A DNA stretch of 64,000 bases from Acidithiobacillus sp. (GTDB taxonomy: Bacteria; Pseudomonadota; Gammaproteobacteria; Acidithiobacillales; Acidithiobacillaceae). Position 1 is the stretch's first letter, and each line of letters begins with the position of its first letter. Location: NCBI RefSeq assembly GCF_023256195.1, contig NZ_JAGDWX010000010.1, positions 1 to 64,000 on the forward strand. Reading direction: 5' to 3'. Below are positions 1 to 10,071 of this stretch, one piece after another. The notes beneath the pieces were generated by a model. That model made no database searches. It saw nothing but the letters and a program-made list of their open reading frames with translations, and was not told where the DNA came from. The translations under genes were made by a program, and so were the position numbers.

Positions 1-8
1 GCTTTGAT

Positions 9-85
9 TGGTGCGCTCGGAGAGATTCGAACTCCCGACCTACTGATTCGTAGTCAGTTGCTCTATCCAGCTGAGCTACGAGCGC
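9..85 (-). tRNA. tRNA-Arg (anticodon ACG)
   Basis: The minus strand folds as a complete cloverleaf. The 7-bp acceptor stem GCGCTCG/CGAGCGC is followed by discriminator A and an encoded CCA at 11-9. The D-arm GCTC...GAGC, the anticodon stem CTGAC/ATCAG around loop TACGAAT (read as ACG) and a TTCGAAT T-loop are all visible. ACG normally becomes ICG by TadA editing and reads CGU/CGC/CGA. A good promoter lies just upstream at 98-126. Confidence 0.97.
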
Positions 86-97
86 TTCGAGCCGCGC

Positions 98-126
98 ATA
101 CTAGCAAGAGCGGCCAGCATGGTCAA
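98..126 (-). promoter_or_regulatory. sigma-70 promoter of tRNA-Arg
   Basis: On the minus strand TTGACC (126-121) is followed after exactly 17 bases by TAGTAT (103-98), and the tRNA 5' end is 13 bases further on. The promoter sits in the short gap between the tRNA and the end of the TPR gene, so the tRNA can be transcribed independently. Confidence 0.6.
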
Positions 127-128
127 TC

Positions 129-956
129 CTAGCCCCAGTCGCTCCCACCGTCGTCCAGGCCGAAATCGTCGTTGTTGGCGACTTGACTGGAATCGTCCCA
201 GTTGTTGTTCAGGAGACCAAGGTCGCTGTTATCGCCCACGGGCGCGGATGCTTCGCCGCCGTCGCCGTGGTGAAAGAGACCGTTGGCCAAGGCTGAGCCC
301 GCGGCAACACCGGCGCCGATTCCCAGGCCGGTGGCAAGTCCGGAGGCGAGTCCAGACCCCATTCCCGGCCCTGCCATGGGGGCGACGCCGCCGGGCATCC
401 CGCCAGGATTGGGACCCATGCCGGGTCCGTAGTTAGGGCCGTAGGGGCTACCAAATCCAGGCGCGCCGTTGTTAGGGGTCATGAGGACCTGCTGCTGCCG
501 GCGGCGCCGCATGAACCAGACGATGGCGGCAATGACGAAGACCAGCCCCAGGAAGTAGGCCAGAGCGCGACCCACCCCGCTACCCTGCCTGGCAGCCGCC
601 GGCGCAGATGCAGCCCCAGCAACCAGAGCACCGTGCTTCTTGAGCTCAGCCCGATATTGGGCGAGGACCTTGGGCGCCACAAAGGGCATGGCGGGCGCCA
701 GGGATTCGGCTCGGTGCAGGGCTTGGCCAGCGGCGGTCCATTGGCCCTGGCGCGCAAGTACGCGCGACTCCAGGTAGTAAGCCTCGGCCGAATTGGGATG
801 TTTGGCCAACACCTCTTGGATCATGCTTTCGGCCTGATCCAGCCGGCCGGACTGGATGGCTTGGGTTACCTGGGTTACGCTAGGCTCGGCGTAGGCAATT
901 CCGGTCACCATCGTGAGACCGATACCCAGCGCGAGCAAGACTTCGCGAAGTTTCAT
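129..956 (-). CDS. Secreted/anchored TPR protein with one internal membrane segment
   Basis: 275 aa. Residues 1-23 form a signal peptide (KLREVLLALGIGL, cleavage after AYA). Residues about 27-110 look like two or three tetratricopeptide repeats (RLDQAESMIQEVLAKHPNSAEAY, GQWTAAGQALHRAESLAP), a protein-protein interaction fold. A hydrophobic helix at about 132-149 is followed by RRRRQQQ, so the C-terminal part probably faces the cytoplasm. That part is very rich in Gly, Pro, Met and Ala and ends in an acidic Asn/Asp/Trp tail. The start is supported by GGGAGGAG seven bases upstream of ATG. The function is unknown; the layout suggests a membrane scaffold. A weaker TPR assignment or a low-complexity artefact in the tail cannot be excluded. 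Confidence 0.8.
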   Translation of the reverse strand: MKLREVLLALGIGLTMVTGIAYAEPSVTQVTQAIQSGRLDQAESMIQEVLAKHPNSAEAYYLESRVLARQGQWTAAGQALHRAESLAPAMPFVAPKVLAQYRAELKKHGALVAGAASAPAAARQGSGVGRALAYFLGLVFVIAAIVWFMRRRRQQQVLMTPNNGAPGFGSPYGPNYGPGMGPNPGGMPGGVAPMAGPGMGSGLASGLATGLGIGAGVAAGSALANGLFHHGDGGEASAPVGDNSDLGLLNNNWDDSSQVANNDDFGLDDGGSDWG

Positions 957-1049
957 ACGCTCCTCCCGAGAAGGTTAAGATACGTTGCATGATGCGGGTA
1001 ACCCTGTCGGAATTCAAGAGGCTAGGAGCACTTTCAAGGCAGCTCTGTA

Positions 1050-1078
1050 TTGACAGCGGGTGGTCGCGCGGTCATTAT
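1050..1078 (+). promoter_or_regulatory. sigma-70 promoter of the RND efflux operon
   Basis: A perfect TTGACA at 1050-1055 is followed after 17 bases by CATTAT (1073-1078, 4 of 6 matches). It lies upstream of the TTG start proposed for the first gene. The -35 box coincides with an in-frame upstream TTG, so that upstream codon is unlikely to be the real translation start. Confidence 0.5.
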
Positions 1079-1115
1079 ACCGAACGGTCGGTCCAGCCCT
1101 GGATGGGGGTCAACT

Positions 1116-2651
1116 TTGTATAGTCTCCGAAAATCGACACTGGCAGCCCTCGGCGCCGCTGGGCTCGCTGCAGCCCTCGGCGGCTGTAGCTTCGAACCGG
1201 CCCTACGGATACCCCCCAGCCCTTCGGATCGGGTACCCTACACGGCGAGCCCGAGCCCCGAAAAGACCGCCTCAGCACCAGGCCCAGCCGGACAGGCTCA
1301 AACCCTGGAGTACGGTCGAGATCTTGATCAAGAGTGGTGGACCCTCTTCCACTCAAGAGCTTTGGATACCCTCATCGCCACGGGCCTGAAGAATAGCCCG
1401 ACCGTGGCGCAGGCCCAGGCGCAATTGGAAGAAGCGCGAGCGGTTGCACGTGAGAACGCCAGCATCTTCTATCCTCAGGTTTCGGGCAGTCTGGCGGCGC
1501 AGCGGCAGAAGGCCTCTTCCGCTGCTTTTGGCGGTAAGAATGGCGGCTTCCGTTACTCGCTGATCACCGGCAGCCTCAATGTCAGTTACTATCCCGACAT
1601 CTTTGGGGTGAATCGTCTGGTCTACCGTAACAGCGAAGCTCTGGTGCATTACCAGCAGTGGGAGCTGCAGGCGGCACGCCTGGCCCTGACGGGCAATATC
1701 GTCACCGCTGCCGTCAATGTCGCGGCAACGCAGGCCCAGATTGCGGCAACGAAGGCGATCATCGCGCAGGAACAGAAGCTCCTGCAGCTGACCGAAAACC
1801 AGTATCGGGCCGGCGCCATCACCTACCTGAGCGTGGTCAATCAGCGCAGCCAGCTCTCTTCGGAGATGGCGACCTTGCCACCGCTGGAACAGCAACTGGC
1901 GGTCTATCGCCACCAGCTGGCGGTGCTGGTGGGGCAGTTCCCGGCAGAGGCCAAAGTGCCCGACTTTCAACTGAGCGACCTGCACCTCCCCGAGAAGATT
2001 CCTGTGAGCCTGTCTTCGCAGCTGCTCAAGCAGCGTCCCGATATTCAGGCGGCCATCGCCCAGATGCAGGCGGCCAACGCCACCATCGGCGAGGCGCGGG
2101 CGCAGTTCTATCCGACGGTGAAGCTCACCGCTGCACTGGGCGATACCGCCAGCAACCCCAACCTCTTTTTCAACCCCATCAGCAGCATATGGAGCCTGGT
2201 GGGAAGTCTGTCGCAGCCCATATTCGAGGGTGGCAAGCTGCGTGCTCAGGAAGCGCAGGCGAAAGCTGCCTATGAAGTGGTCTACCAGCAATATCGCAGC
2301 ACCGTTCTCGGCGCCTTCGAGCAGGTAGCCAATGCACTGCGGGCCCTGGAGCACGATGCCGAGACCCTGAAAGCTCAGGAAGCGGCACTGGATTCGGCAC
2401 GTAGCGCCCTGAGCCTCGCGGAATCCAGCTATCGGGCCGGGGCGACGGACTATCTCAGCCTGTTGACGGCGGAAGTGCAGTACGACAACGCCAAAATCGC
2501 CGTCATCCGGGCGCAATCCCAGCGCTATCAGGATACGGCCGCCCTTTTGGTCGCCCTGGGTGGTGGCTGGTGGACGCAGAAGAACGATATGCCCGAGCCC
2601 TACGCCGCGCACTCCGGTGATATGGCCCAGAACGTCGCCGGTAAATCCTGA
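1116..2651 (+). CDS. Outer-membrane efflux lipoprotein (NodT/OprM family)
   Basis: About 511 aa. This is the outer-membrane channel of a tripartite RND exporter: a trimer spans the outer membrane and docks on the adaptor. With the TTG at 1116 the protein begins with a compact lipoprotein signal (SLRKSTLAALGAAGLAAALGGC) whose Cys follows a LGG lipobox, so it should be lipidated. GGATGGGGG at 1101-1109 is a suitable ribosome-binding site, and no ATG fits. Two outer-membrane efflux repeats follow: the paired motifs AGAITYLSV and AGATDYLSL mark the equivalent positions in each half, and LLKQRPDI is typical of the NodT group. It is followed 56 bases later by the adaptor gene. An upstream in-frame TTG at 1050 is rejected because it overlaps the promoter. 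Confidence 0.92.
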   Translation: MYSLRKSTLAALGAAGLAAALGGCSFEPALRIPPSPSDRVPYTASPSPEKTASAPGPAGQAQTLEYGRDLDQEWWTLFHSRALDTLIATGLKNSPTVAQAQAQLEEARAVARENASIFYPQVSGSLAAQRQKASSAAFGGKNGGFRYSLITGSLNVSYYPDIFGVNRLVYRNSEALVHYQQWELQAARLALTGNIVTAAVNVAATQAQIAATKAIIAQEQKLLQLTENQYRAGAITYLSVVNQRSQLSSEMATLPPLEQQLAVYRHQLAVLVGQFPAEAKVPDFQLSDLHLPEKIPVSLSSQLLKQRPDIQAAIAQMQAANATIGEARAQFYPTVKLTAALGDTASNPNLFFNPISSIWSLVGSLSQPIFEGGKLRAQEAQAKAAYEVVYQQYRSTVLGAFEQVANALRALEHDAETLKAQEAALDSARSALSLAESSYRAGATDYLSLLTAEVQYDNAKIAVIRAQSQRYQDTAALLVALGGGWWTQKNDMPEPYAAHSGDMAQNVAGKS

Positions 2652-2707
2652 ATGGATCGTCCCGAATCGGCTTCCCAGCCCCACTCTTCCGGTCGTGGAG
2701 ACTGAGC

Positions 2708-3802
2708 ATGAAAAAAGCTTTCGTCATCGTCATCCTCGTCCTCGTCATCCTCTTTGGCGGGATCTTCGGTTTCAAGGCCTTTGGCAACTACATGATGCAC
2801 AAGGCCATAGATCATATACCGCCGCCCACCTTCAGTGTGGAGGCGGCCAAAGCGACGATACGGGAATGGCATCCGCGCCTGCAGGCGGTGGCCTCTCTGA
2901 CGGCCACCGAGGGCACGGCCATCAGCACTCAGTTAGCGGGGAATGTTACCGGCATCTATTTCCACTCCGGTCAGTATGTCAAGAAGGGTAGCCTGCTCGT
3001 CCAGATCGACAACAGCAATCAGCTGGCCCAACTGGCTTCCGATCGTGCCAATCTGCATCTGGCAGAGGTCAATCTGCGCCGGACGGAGAAGCTGATGGAG
3101 ACGCACGCGGCGAGCGAGTCCCAGCTGGACACCGCCAAGGCGAATTACGCGACGGCCCAGGCCGCCATCCGCAACGACGAGGCGACCCTGGGCAAGCTGG
3201 CCATCAAGGCGCCCTTCAGTGGCTATCTGGGAATCCGCAAGGTCAATCTCGGTCAGTATCTGACCCCCGGCACGGAAATCGTGGACCTGCAGTCCTGGGA
3301 TCCTCTCTACGTGAACTTTACCCTGCCCCAGAGCGACCTCCCGAGGCTGCAGGTGGGCACGCCCGTCCGCGTTACCAGCGATGCCGCCCCAGGTCAGAGT
3401 TTCGAGGGCAAGATCACGGCCTTGGGATCGGCGGTGGATGGCGCCACCCGCCAGATCGCTGTGCAGGCGACCTTACCCAATCCCAAGCACGTCCTGCGCC
3501 CGGGTATGTTCGCCGAGGCGGAGGTGGTGCAGAACGTTGCGCGCAAGGTCTTGACCATTCCGGTCAGTGCCGTGTCCTACAACACCTATGGCGATTACGT
3601 CTATCTCATCCATTCGGAAAAGAAGGATGGCAAGACGGTGCAGGTGGCGACCCAACAGGTCATCAAACCCGGCGAGCAGCGGCATGGACAGGTGGAGATC
3701 CTGCAGGGACTGAAACCTGGGGATCTGGTGGTCACGGCCGGTCAGGTGAAGTTGAGCAACGACAGCATGGTCAGTGTCCGCCACGCCGATTCGGACTCCT
3801 GA
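2708..3802 (+). CDS. RND efflux periplasmic adaptor (MFP/HlyD family)
   Basis: 364 aa, normal length. It bridges the inner-membrane pump and the outer-membrane channel. Residues 4-24 are an uncleaved N-terminal membrane anchor. Then come the lipoyl half (GNVTGIYFHSGQYVKKGSLLVQID), a helical hairpin (about 90-145), the second lipoyl half (IKAPFSGYLGIRKVNLGQYL), a beta-barrel and the membrane-proximal domain. The order channel-adaptor-pump and the tight spacing to the next gene (11 bases) show one operon. The subclass resembles the MexE/AcrA-type multidrug adaptors; the substrates cannot be read from sequence. No regulator gene is adjacent. Confidence 0.95.
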   Translation: MKKAFVIVILVLVILFGGIFGFKAFGNYMMHKAIDHIPPPTFSVEAAKATIREWHPRLQAVASLTATEGTAISTQLAGNVTGIYFHSGQYVKKGSLLVQIDNSNQLAQLASDRANLHLAEVNLRRTEKLMETHAASESQLDTAKANYATAQAAIRNDEATLGKLAIKAPFSGYLGIRKVNLGQYLTPGTEIVDLQSWDPLYVNFTLPQSDLPRLQVGTPVRVTSDAAPGQSFEGKITALGSAVDGATRQIAVQATLPNPKHVLRPGMFAEAEVVQNVARKVLTIPVSAVSYNTYGDYVYLIHSEKKDGKTVQVATQQVIKPGEQRHGQVEILQGLKPGDLVVTAGQVKLSNDSMVSVRHADSDS

Positions 3803-3812
3803 GGGCCGAGCC

Positions 3813-6800
3813 ATGAAATTTACCGACACCTTCGTCCGTCGGCCGGTCCTGGCGACCGCCCTGAGTCTGGTGATCTTCCTGCTGGGCCTGCACGCCTACA
3901 CGATGATGACAGTGCGCCAATACCCGGCTCTGGTGAACACCGTGGTGACGGTGACCACCCCCTATCCCGGTGCCAGCCCCAGTACCATCCAGGGCTTCAT
4001 CACGACCCGCCTGAGCAAGGTCATCGCCAGTGCTCCGCACATCGATTACATGACCTCCAACAGCTCTGAGGGGCAATCCACCATCACGGTGTACATGGAC
4101 CTCAACACCGAACCCAGCTCGGCCGTGGCCAACATCCTGGCCAAGATCCAGCAGGTATCGAATCAGTTGCCGGCCGGCGCCCAACAGCCCACGGTCAATG
4201 TCACGGTGGGTAACACCACGGACCTCATGTACATCGCTTTCTACAGCGATACCCTCAGTCAGCAGCAGATCACGGACTATCTACTGCGCGTGGCACAGCC
4301 CCGTCTGGCCACCATTCCCGGCGTGGGTGAGGCACAGATCCTGCCGCCCGGTGCGGGCAATGGCAACACCTATGCCATGCGGGTGTGGCTGAATCCGCAG
4401 AAACTGGCGGCCCTGGGGGTGAGCGCGGCGCAGGTGTCATCGGCGCTGCAGAGCAACGATTTCATCTCTGCCGTGGGTCAGACGCGCGGCAAGACGGTGC
4501 AGAACACCATCGTCGCCACCACCAATCTCAACAACGTCAAGGAATTTCGAAACCTGGTGATCAAGCGCGAGGGAAACACCCTCATCCGCTTGAAGGATGT
4601 CGCGCACGTGGAGCTGGGCGCCCAGGACTATACCTCCTACGCCTTCTTTGACGGCAAGCCCAGTGCCTTCATCGGGATTCAGGAGTCGCCGTCGGCGAAC
4701 TCCCTGACGGTGGCGAGCAAGGTCCGCGCTGCACTCAAGGAATTGGATAAGAGTCTACCCCCGGGCATGCATGAGGCGATTCCCTACGACGCCAGCGTCT
4801 TCATCAAGGCGTCGCTGGATGAGGTGCTGCTGACCATCGGTATCACACTGGCGGTGGTGGTACTGGTCATCTTCCTGACCCTGGGCTCCCTACGGGCGGT
4901 CATCGTCCCCGGGGTTGCCATACCGCTGTCCATCATCGGTGCTGGCCTGATCATGTGGGGGCTGGGCTTCACCATCAATCTCTTGACCCTCCTGGCCATC
5001 GTCCTGGCCATCGGTCTGGTGGTGGACGACGCCATCATCGTCGTCGAAAACGTCCATCGCCACATCGACGAGGGCAAATCGCCTTTCGAGGCGGCCTTGA
5101 TGACCGGACGGGAGCTGGGCGGCGCCATCGTCGTCATGTCCACTACCCTCATCGCCGTCTTTGCGCCCATCGCCTTCATGGGTGGGCTCACGGGCAGCCT
5201 TTTCGGTGAATTCGCCTTTACTCTGGTGGCGACGGTGCTGATCTCCATGGTCGTCGCCCTCACCCTCTCGCCCATGCTTTCCAGCAAGGTGTTGCGGCAC
5301 AAGCAGGAACACGGGTTCGAGCATTTCGTCGATGAACGTTTCGACGGGCTGCGTCGCTTCTACGACCGCCTGCTACGTGGTTCCCTGAACTTTGTGCCGG
5401 CGACCATGCTCTTCGCCGCCGTGGTCTTTGGCAGTATCTATTTCCTGTACAGCACGTCGAAATCGGAGTTGGCGCCGCAGGAGGATCAGGGCGTCATCTT
5501 CAATGCCGGCACGGGCGGACCGACGATCACGCCGCTGCAACTCGTGAAGTACGGCAAGGAAATCCTGAAGATCCTCGACCAGTATCCGGAGAAGGCCGCG
5601 ACCTTCATGGTGACAGGCATCTCTGTGGGCGCCGGGGGCGGCTCCAACAGCCTTTTTGCCGGCATGCGGATGACGCCCTGGGGGGACCGCAGCACCACGG
5701 CCATGGAGCTGCAGCCCAAGGTGCAGAAAGCGCTGCAGGCGGTCCCGGGTCTGCAGGTAGCTTCTTTCTTGCCACCGCCCCTGCCTGGCTCCTCCGGCGG
5801 TCTACCGGTGCAGTTCGTCCTGCAGAGCCCCGGCAGCTACGCGCAGCTGGATAAGGTGGCTGGGCAGGTCATCGGTGAGGCCTATAAGAGTGGCTTGTTC
5901 TTTTACGTCACCAAGGATCTGCGCATCGACAATCCGGAACTCGTGCTGAAGATCGACCGCAGCCTTGCCGGCAATCTGGGCATCAGCATGGCAGCCATCG
6001 CTCAGGATCTGCAGCCGCTGCTGGGGGGCAACTATGTCAATCGCTTCGATATGGAAGGTCGCAGCTACAAGGTCATTCCGCAGGTACCGGACAAGTTCCG
6101 TGCCGATCCCAATGCACTCAAGCACTACTACATCACCACCGGCAGCGGCGCGCTGATCCCCCTGTCCACCATCGTCCAGGTGGAAACCAAAACCGAGCCC
6201 CAGTTCCTGCCGCAGTTCGATCAGCTCAACTCCGTCACCATTCAGGCGGTGCCCAAGCCGGGCGTGAGCATGGGGCAGGCCCTGCACTTCTTCCGGACCG
6301 CGGCCGAGAAGATCATGCCCAGCGATTTCTCCATCAACTATGCCAGTCAGTCTCGGGAGTATGTACAGGAGTCGGGCGGCCTGCTGTTGACCTTCTTCCT
6401 GGCCATTCTGTTGATCTACCTGCTGCTTGCCGCCCAGTTCGAGAGCTTTACCGACCCGCTCATCGTGCTGATCACCGTGCCCATGTCCATCAGCGGCGCG
6501 CTGATCTTCATCAGCCTCGGACTTGCCTCCATCAATATCTACACGGAGGTAGGATTGATCACCCTGATCGGGCTCATCGCCAAACAGGGCATCCTGATCG
6601 TGCAGTTTGCCAATCAGATCCAGTTGGAGGAGGGTCTGGACAAGCGCGAGGCCGTGGAAAAGGCTTCGAGCATCCGTCTACGGCCGATTCTCATGACGAC
6701 GGGGGCGATGGTACTGGGTGTACTGCCCCTGGTGCTGGCCACGGGTCCGGGAGCGGTGGCGCGACAGGAGATGGGTCTGGTGATCTTCACGGGTCTATCC

Positions 6801-6926
6801 ATCGGCGCGCTCTTTTCGCTCTTCGTGGTGCCGGCCATGTACATGGTCCTGGCCAAGGACAAGCGGGCAGAGGCCTCACGTCTGAGAATTCGCGACGGAT
6901 CCGGCGAGGAACCCGTGGCGAGCTGA
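3813..6926 (+). CDS. RND multidrug efflux pump, inner-membrane subunit (HAE1 family)
   Basis: 1037 aa, standard for this family. It is a proton-driven trimeric pump that takes substrates from the periplasm or membrane. The start MKFTDTFVRRPVLA is the classical RND N-terminus; an in-frame upstream GTG at 3774 would overlap the adaptor gene and is not needed. Transmembrane helix 1 (13-32), a large porter loop (to about 335), helices 2-6 with VVDDAIIVVENV carrying the proton-relay Asp pair of helix 4, a second porter loop (about 560-865) and helices 8-12 are all visible. The Asp pair marks the hydrophobic/amphiphilic drug class rather than the heavy-metal class. A GC-rich hairpin follows the stop. 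Confidence 0.96.
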   Translation: MKFTDTFVRRPVLATALSLVIFLLGLHAYTMMTVRQYPALVNTVVTVTTPYPGASPSTIQGFITTRLSKVIASAPHIDYMTSNSSEGQSTITVYMDLNTEPSSAVANILAKIQQVSNQLPAGAQQPTVNVTVGNTTDLMYIAFYSDTLSQQQITDYLLRVAQPRLATIPGVGEAQILPPGAGNGNTYAMRVWLNPQKLAALGVSAAQVSSALQSNDFISAVGQTRGKTVQNTIVATTNLNNVKEFRNLVIKREGNTLIRLKDVAHVELGAQDYTSYAFFDGKPSAFIGIQESPSANSLTVASKVRAALKELDKSLPPGMHEAIPYDASVFIKASLDEVLLTIGITLAVVVLVIFLTLGSLRAVIVPGVAIPLSIIGAGLIMWGLGFTINLLTLLAIVLAIGLVVDDAIIVVENVHRHIDEGKSPFEAALMTGRELGGAIVVMSTTLIAVFAPIAFMGGLTGSLFGEFAFTLVATVLISMVVALTLSPMLSSKVLRHKQEHGFEHFVDERFDGLRRFYDRLLRGSLNFVPATMLFAAVVFGSIYFLYSTSKSELAPQEDQGVIFNAGTGGPTITPLQLVKYGKEILKILDQYPEKAATFMVTGISVGAGGGSNSLFAGMRMTPWGDRSTTAMELQPKVQKALQAVPGLQVASFLPPPLPGSSGGLPVQFVLQSPGSYAQLDKVAGQVIGEAYKSGLFFYVTKDLRIDNPELVLKIDRSLAGNLGISMAAIAQDLQPLLGGNYVNRFDMEGRSYKVIPQVPDKFRADPNALKHYYITTGSGALIPLSTIVQVETKTEPQFLPQFDQLNSVTIQAVPKPGVSMGQALHFFRTAAEKIMPSDFSINYASQSREYVQESGGLLLTFFLAILLIYLLLAAQFESFTDPLIVLITVPMSISGALIFISLGLASINIYTEVGLITLIGLIAKQGILIVQFANQIQLEEGLDKREAVEKASSIRLRPILMTTGAMVLGVLPLVLATGPGAVARQEMGLVIFTGLSIGALFSLFVVPAMYMVLAKDKRAEASRLRIRDGSGEEPVAS

Positions 6927-6945
6927 TGGCGCGGCGCCTTGACAA

Positions 6946-6961
6946 GGGCCCCCTGGGGCCC
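6946..6961 (+). terminator. GC-rich hairpin after the RND operon
   Basis: GGGCCC-CCTG-GGGCCC forms a six-pair stem with a four-base loop 20 bases after the pump gene stop; a third GGGCCC occurs about 30 bases on. No T-run follows, so it is at best a factor-dependent terminator or an mRNA-stability element. Confidence 0.3.
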
Positions 6962-7073
6962 GAAGAATAAGGCGCTTAGCGGCGGCCCGTGGGCCCCATT
7001 TCCAGACAAGGCAGGCCATCATCATGTGCATTATCCCCGCATGGAGCTCGTGGGAACCCCGGCGGGGGCTGGC

Positions 7074-7955
7074 ATGAGTGCCCGGATCATCGATGGAAAG
7101 GCGGTGGCAGCAGAGCTGTCGGCTCAGACGGCGGATCGCAGCCGTGCCTTTGCCGAGCGCTACGGGCGGCCACCCGGTCTCGCCGTGGTACTGGTGGGAG
7201 AGAATCCTGCCTCGCGGATCTATGTCCGCAAGAAAAAAGACAGCTGCAGCCAGGTCGGTATCCGCTCCTTCGGGAGTGAATTTCCCGAGCACTGTCCCGT
7301 CGAGCTTTTGCTGGAAGAAATCGCCGAGCTCAATACCCGCGCGGATGTGGATGGTATTCTCGTGCAATTGCCGCTGCCGGCACACATCGACCCCGAGACC
7401 ATCATCGAGGCCATCGCTGTGGACAAGGACGTGGATGGCTTTCACCCCTATAATGTCGGGCGCTTGGCCTTGCGCGCCCCTACGCTGCGCTCTTGCACGC
7501 CGGCGGGGATCATGACCCTGCTGGAGCGTTATCAGATTCCGTGTAAAGGCAGCGAAGCCGTCGTGGTCGGAGCCTCCAACATCGTTGGCCGTCCCCTGGC
7601 GCTGGAGCTGCTGCTGGCCGGTGCCACGGTCACGGTGTGCCACCGCTTCAGCCGCAAGCTGGAGGCACATGTACGCTCGGCAGAGATCCTGGTGGCAGCC
7701 GCCGGCAAACCCGGGCTCATCCCCGGCGAGTGGGTGCGCGAGGGTGCAGCGGTGCTGGATGTCGGTATCAATCGCCTGGACGACGGCCGCCTGGTGGGAG
7801 ACGTGGATTTCGACGGTGCGCGGGAGCGGGCGGCCTGGATCACGCCGGTGCCGGGCGGCGTGGGGCCGATGACCGTGGCCACGCTCCTGCAGAATACGGT
7901 CCTGGCAGCGGAACGACGGCAGGAGCGACTGCATGCGGCCCAGCAATCCGCCTGA
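7074..7955 (+). CDS. folD: Bifunctional methylene-THF dehydrogenase/cyclohydrolase
   Basis: 293 aa. It interconverts 5,10-methylene-, methenyl- and 10-formyl-tetrahydrofolate in the cytoplasm, supplying one-carbon units for purines and formyl-Met. The start [12 protein letters not shown] matches the family N-terminus; in-frame earlier starts (6939, 7041) would add unrelated residues. Visible signatures are the catalytic region [17 protein letters not shown] (Tyr-x3-Lys), [23 protein letters not shown], and the Rossmann region [18 protein letters not shown] with [19 protein letters not shown]. The last 23 bases overlap the start of ppk1, so the two genes are probably translationally linked. 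Confidence 0.96.
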   Translation: MSARIIDGKAVAAELSAQTADRSRAFAERYGRPPGLAVVLVGENPASRIYVRKKKDSCSQVGIRSFGSEFPEHCPVELLLEEIAELNTRADVDGILVQLPLPAHIDPETIIEAIAVDKDVDGFHPYNVGRLALRAPTLRSCTPAGIMTLLERYQIPCKGSEAVVVGASNIVGRPLALELLLAGATVTVCHRFSRKLEAHVRSAEILVAAAGKPGLIPGEWVREGAAVLDVGINRLDDGRLVGDVDFDGARERAAWITPVPGGVGPMTVATLLQNTVLAAERRQERLHAAQQSA

Positions 7956-10071
7956 GTCCGAGACCTTGGTGGCCCCGAAGCCCTCGGAGGCCCTGCCGGT
8001 CGGTGCCCTCGACCATCCCTCGCTGTATTTCAATCGCGACCTCAGCATTCTCGAGTTCAACCGACGCGTGCTGGCCCTGGCCGATGATCCACAGGTCCCG
8101 CTCCTGGAGCGTCTTCGCTTTTTGACCATCGTCTCCAGCAATCTCGATGAATTCTTCGAGGTTCGGGTGGCGGGGCTCATGCAGCGGCGCAAATACAATG
8201 CGGGGCCCCTGGGCCCGGACATGCTCGGTCCCGAGGACGAAATACGCGCCGTCGCCAAAGTCGCTCACGAATTGATCCGCGCCCAGTACACCTGCCTCAA
8301 TGAGCGCATACTCCCTGCCCTGGCAGAAGAGGGCATCCGCCTGCGTCGGCGGGACACCTGGCGTGCGGCGCAGAGGCGCTGGATCGCCCACTATTTTCAG
8401 CAGGAGGTCCTGCCTCTGCTCACGCCCTTGAGTCTGGATCCGGCACACCCCTTCCCCAAGGTGCAGAACAAAGGTCTCAACTTTGCCATCGTCCTCGAAG
8501 GTCAGGATGCCTACGGTCGGCACAGCCCTATCGCCATCGTGCAGGCGCCGCGCATCCTCCCGCGCATCATCCAGTTACCCACGGATATCGCGGGTCCCGC
8601 GGATTTCGTGTTCCTGTCCTCGGTCATTCACGAGAACATCGAAAGCCTCTTTCCCGGCCTGCACGTCAAGGGTTTCTACCAGTTCCGCGTGACCCGCAAC
8701 AGCGAACTCTTCGTGGACGAGGAAGAGGTGGACAACCTGCTGGACGCACTGGCAGACGAACTCACTACTCGCCCCTTTGGCGAGGCCGTGCGTCTGGAGG
8801 TTGCCAGCAACTGTCCCGCCGAGGTCTATCACTACCTGCTTCGCCATTTCGACCTGCAGGAGGAAAGCCTCTACACCTTGCCGGGACCCGTCAATCTCTC
8901 GCGCATGGCGGCCATCATCGACATGGCCGGGCGTCCGGATCTCCTCTACCCGCCCTTCACCCCGGGATTGCCCGACCGCTGTCTGCGCAGCGAAGAGATC
9001 TTCAGCCAGCTGCGGCGAGGCCCGATCCTGTTGCATCACCCTTACCAGAGCTTCATGCCTGTGGTGGATTTCATCCGTCAGGCGGCCAACGATCCAGCGG
9101 TTCTGGGCATCAAACAGACGCTCTATCGCACTACTCCGGATTCTCCCATCGTCCAGGCGCTGATGGATGCCGCCGTGGCCGGCAAGCAGGTGACCGCCGT
9201 CATCGAACTCAAGGCCCGCTTCGATGAGGCCAACAACATTCGGCTGGCAGAGCAGCTGGAGGAAGTCGGTGCACAGGTCGTGTATGGCGTCGTGAATCAC
9301 AAGGTGCACGCCAAAATGGCCCTGGTGCTGCGGCGCGAGGAGGACGGCATCCGCCTCTATGGGCACCTGGGCACCGGCAACTACCACGCCCGCAACGCTC
9401 GTATCTATACGGATCTGAGTCTGCTGACGGCCGATCCCGAGATCACCGCCGACATGAACGCGCTGTTCATGCACATTACCGGAATGGGTCGGGCCCCGAC
9501 GCTGGCGAAGCTGCTGCAAAGTCCCTTCACACTCTTCGCCGCCCTGCGCGAGAAGATCGCGGCCGAGACCGCTCTGGGCAGCGCCGGACGCATCATCGCC
9601 CGGGTCAATGCCCTGGTCGAGCCGGACCTCATCCGCGACCTGTACCTCGCCTCCTCTGCCGGGGTCCAGATCGATCTCATCGTCCGCGGGCCCTGTACGC
9701 TGCGCCCCGGTATTCCTGGCGTGTCTGAGAACATCCGGGTACGCTCCATCGTCGGCCGCTTTCTGGAGCACAGCCGTGTCTATTACTTCGGCCGCAATGG
9801 TGACCCGGAACTGTGGATGGCCAGCGCCGACTGGATGAGTCGCAACCTCTTCCGCCGGCTGGAGACGGCCATCCCCATCGAGGATCCGGATCTACGCCAA
9901 AGGCTCATACGGGAGACCTTGGAGTTCTATCTGGAGGACGATTGCAACGCCTGGGCCATGACCAGTGACGGTTCCTATACCCACCTGCGGAAGCCGGCCG
10001 AGCAGCCCTGCCACTCTGCCCAGGATCGTCTCCTCGCGCTCTACGGTCGGGGCGGTGTAGGTAATGGCTGA
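7933..10071 (+). CDS. ppk1: Polyphosphate kinase 1
   Basis: 712 aa. It polymerises the gamma-phosphate of ATP into inorganic polyphosphate and works reversibly, usually at the membrane or on polyP granules. The domains N, H, C1 and C2 are all present: [16 protein letters not shown] at the N-terminus, the catalytic histidine in HKVHAK (His459), and LEHSRVYYF (His613) with SADWMSRN in the C2 phospholipase-D-like domain. The length and the conserved Arg-rich ATP site are normal. It overlaps folD by 23 bases and the next gene, a ParA-like ATPase, by 8. The CHAD-domain gene two places on is also linked to polyphosphate, so the block looks like a dedicated polyP locus. Confidence 0.97.
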   Translation: MRPSNPPESETLVAPKPSEALPVGALDHPSLYFNRDLSILEFNRRVLALADDPQVPLLERLRFLTIVSSNLDEFFEVRVAGLMQRRKYNAGPLGPDMLGPEDEIRAVAKVAHELIRAQYTCLNERILPALAEEGIRLRRRDTWRAAQRRWIAHYFQQEVLPLLTPLSLDPAHPFPKVQNKGLNFAIVLEGQDAYGRHSPIAIVQAPRILPRIIQLPTDIAGPADFVFLSSVIHENIESLFPGLHVKGFYQFRVTRNSELFVDEEEVDNLLDALADELTTRPFGEAVRLEVASNCPAEVYHYLLRHFDLQEESLYTLPGPVNLSRMAAIIDMAGRPDLLYPPFTPGLPDRCLRSEEIFSQLRRGPILLHHPYQSFMPVVDFIRQAANDPAVLGIKQTLYRTTPDSPIVQALMDAAVAGKQVTAVIELKARFDEANNIRLAEQLEEVGAQVVYGVVNHKVHAKMALVLRREEDGIRLYGHLGTGNYHARNARIYTDLSLLTADPEITADMNALFMHITGMGRAPTLAKLLQSPFTLFAALREKIAAETALGSAGRIIARVNALVEPDLIRDLYLASSAGVQIDLIVRGPCTLRPGIPGVSENIRVRSIVGRFLEHSRVYYFGRNGDPELWMASADWMSRNLFRRLETAIPIEDPDLRQRLIRETLEFYLEDDCNAWAMTSDGSYTHLRKPAEQPCHSAQDRLLALYGRGGVGNG

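Noticed and set aside
3774-3812. Earlier in-frame GTG for the RND pump
   Set aside because: It would overlap the adaptor gene and put residues before the classical MKFTDTFVRRPV start.
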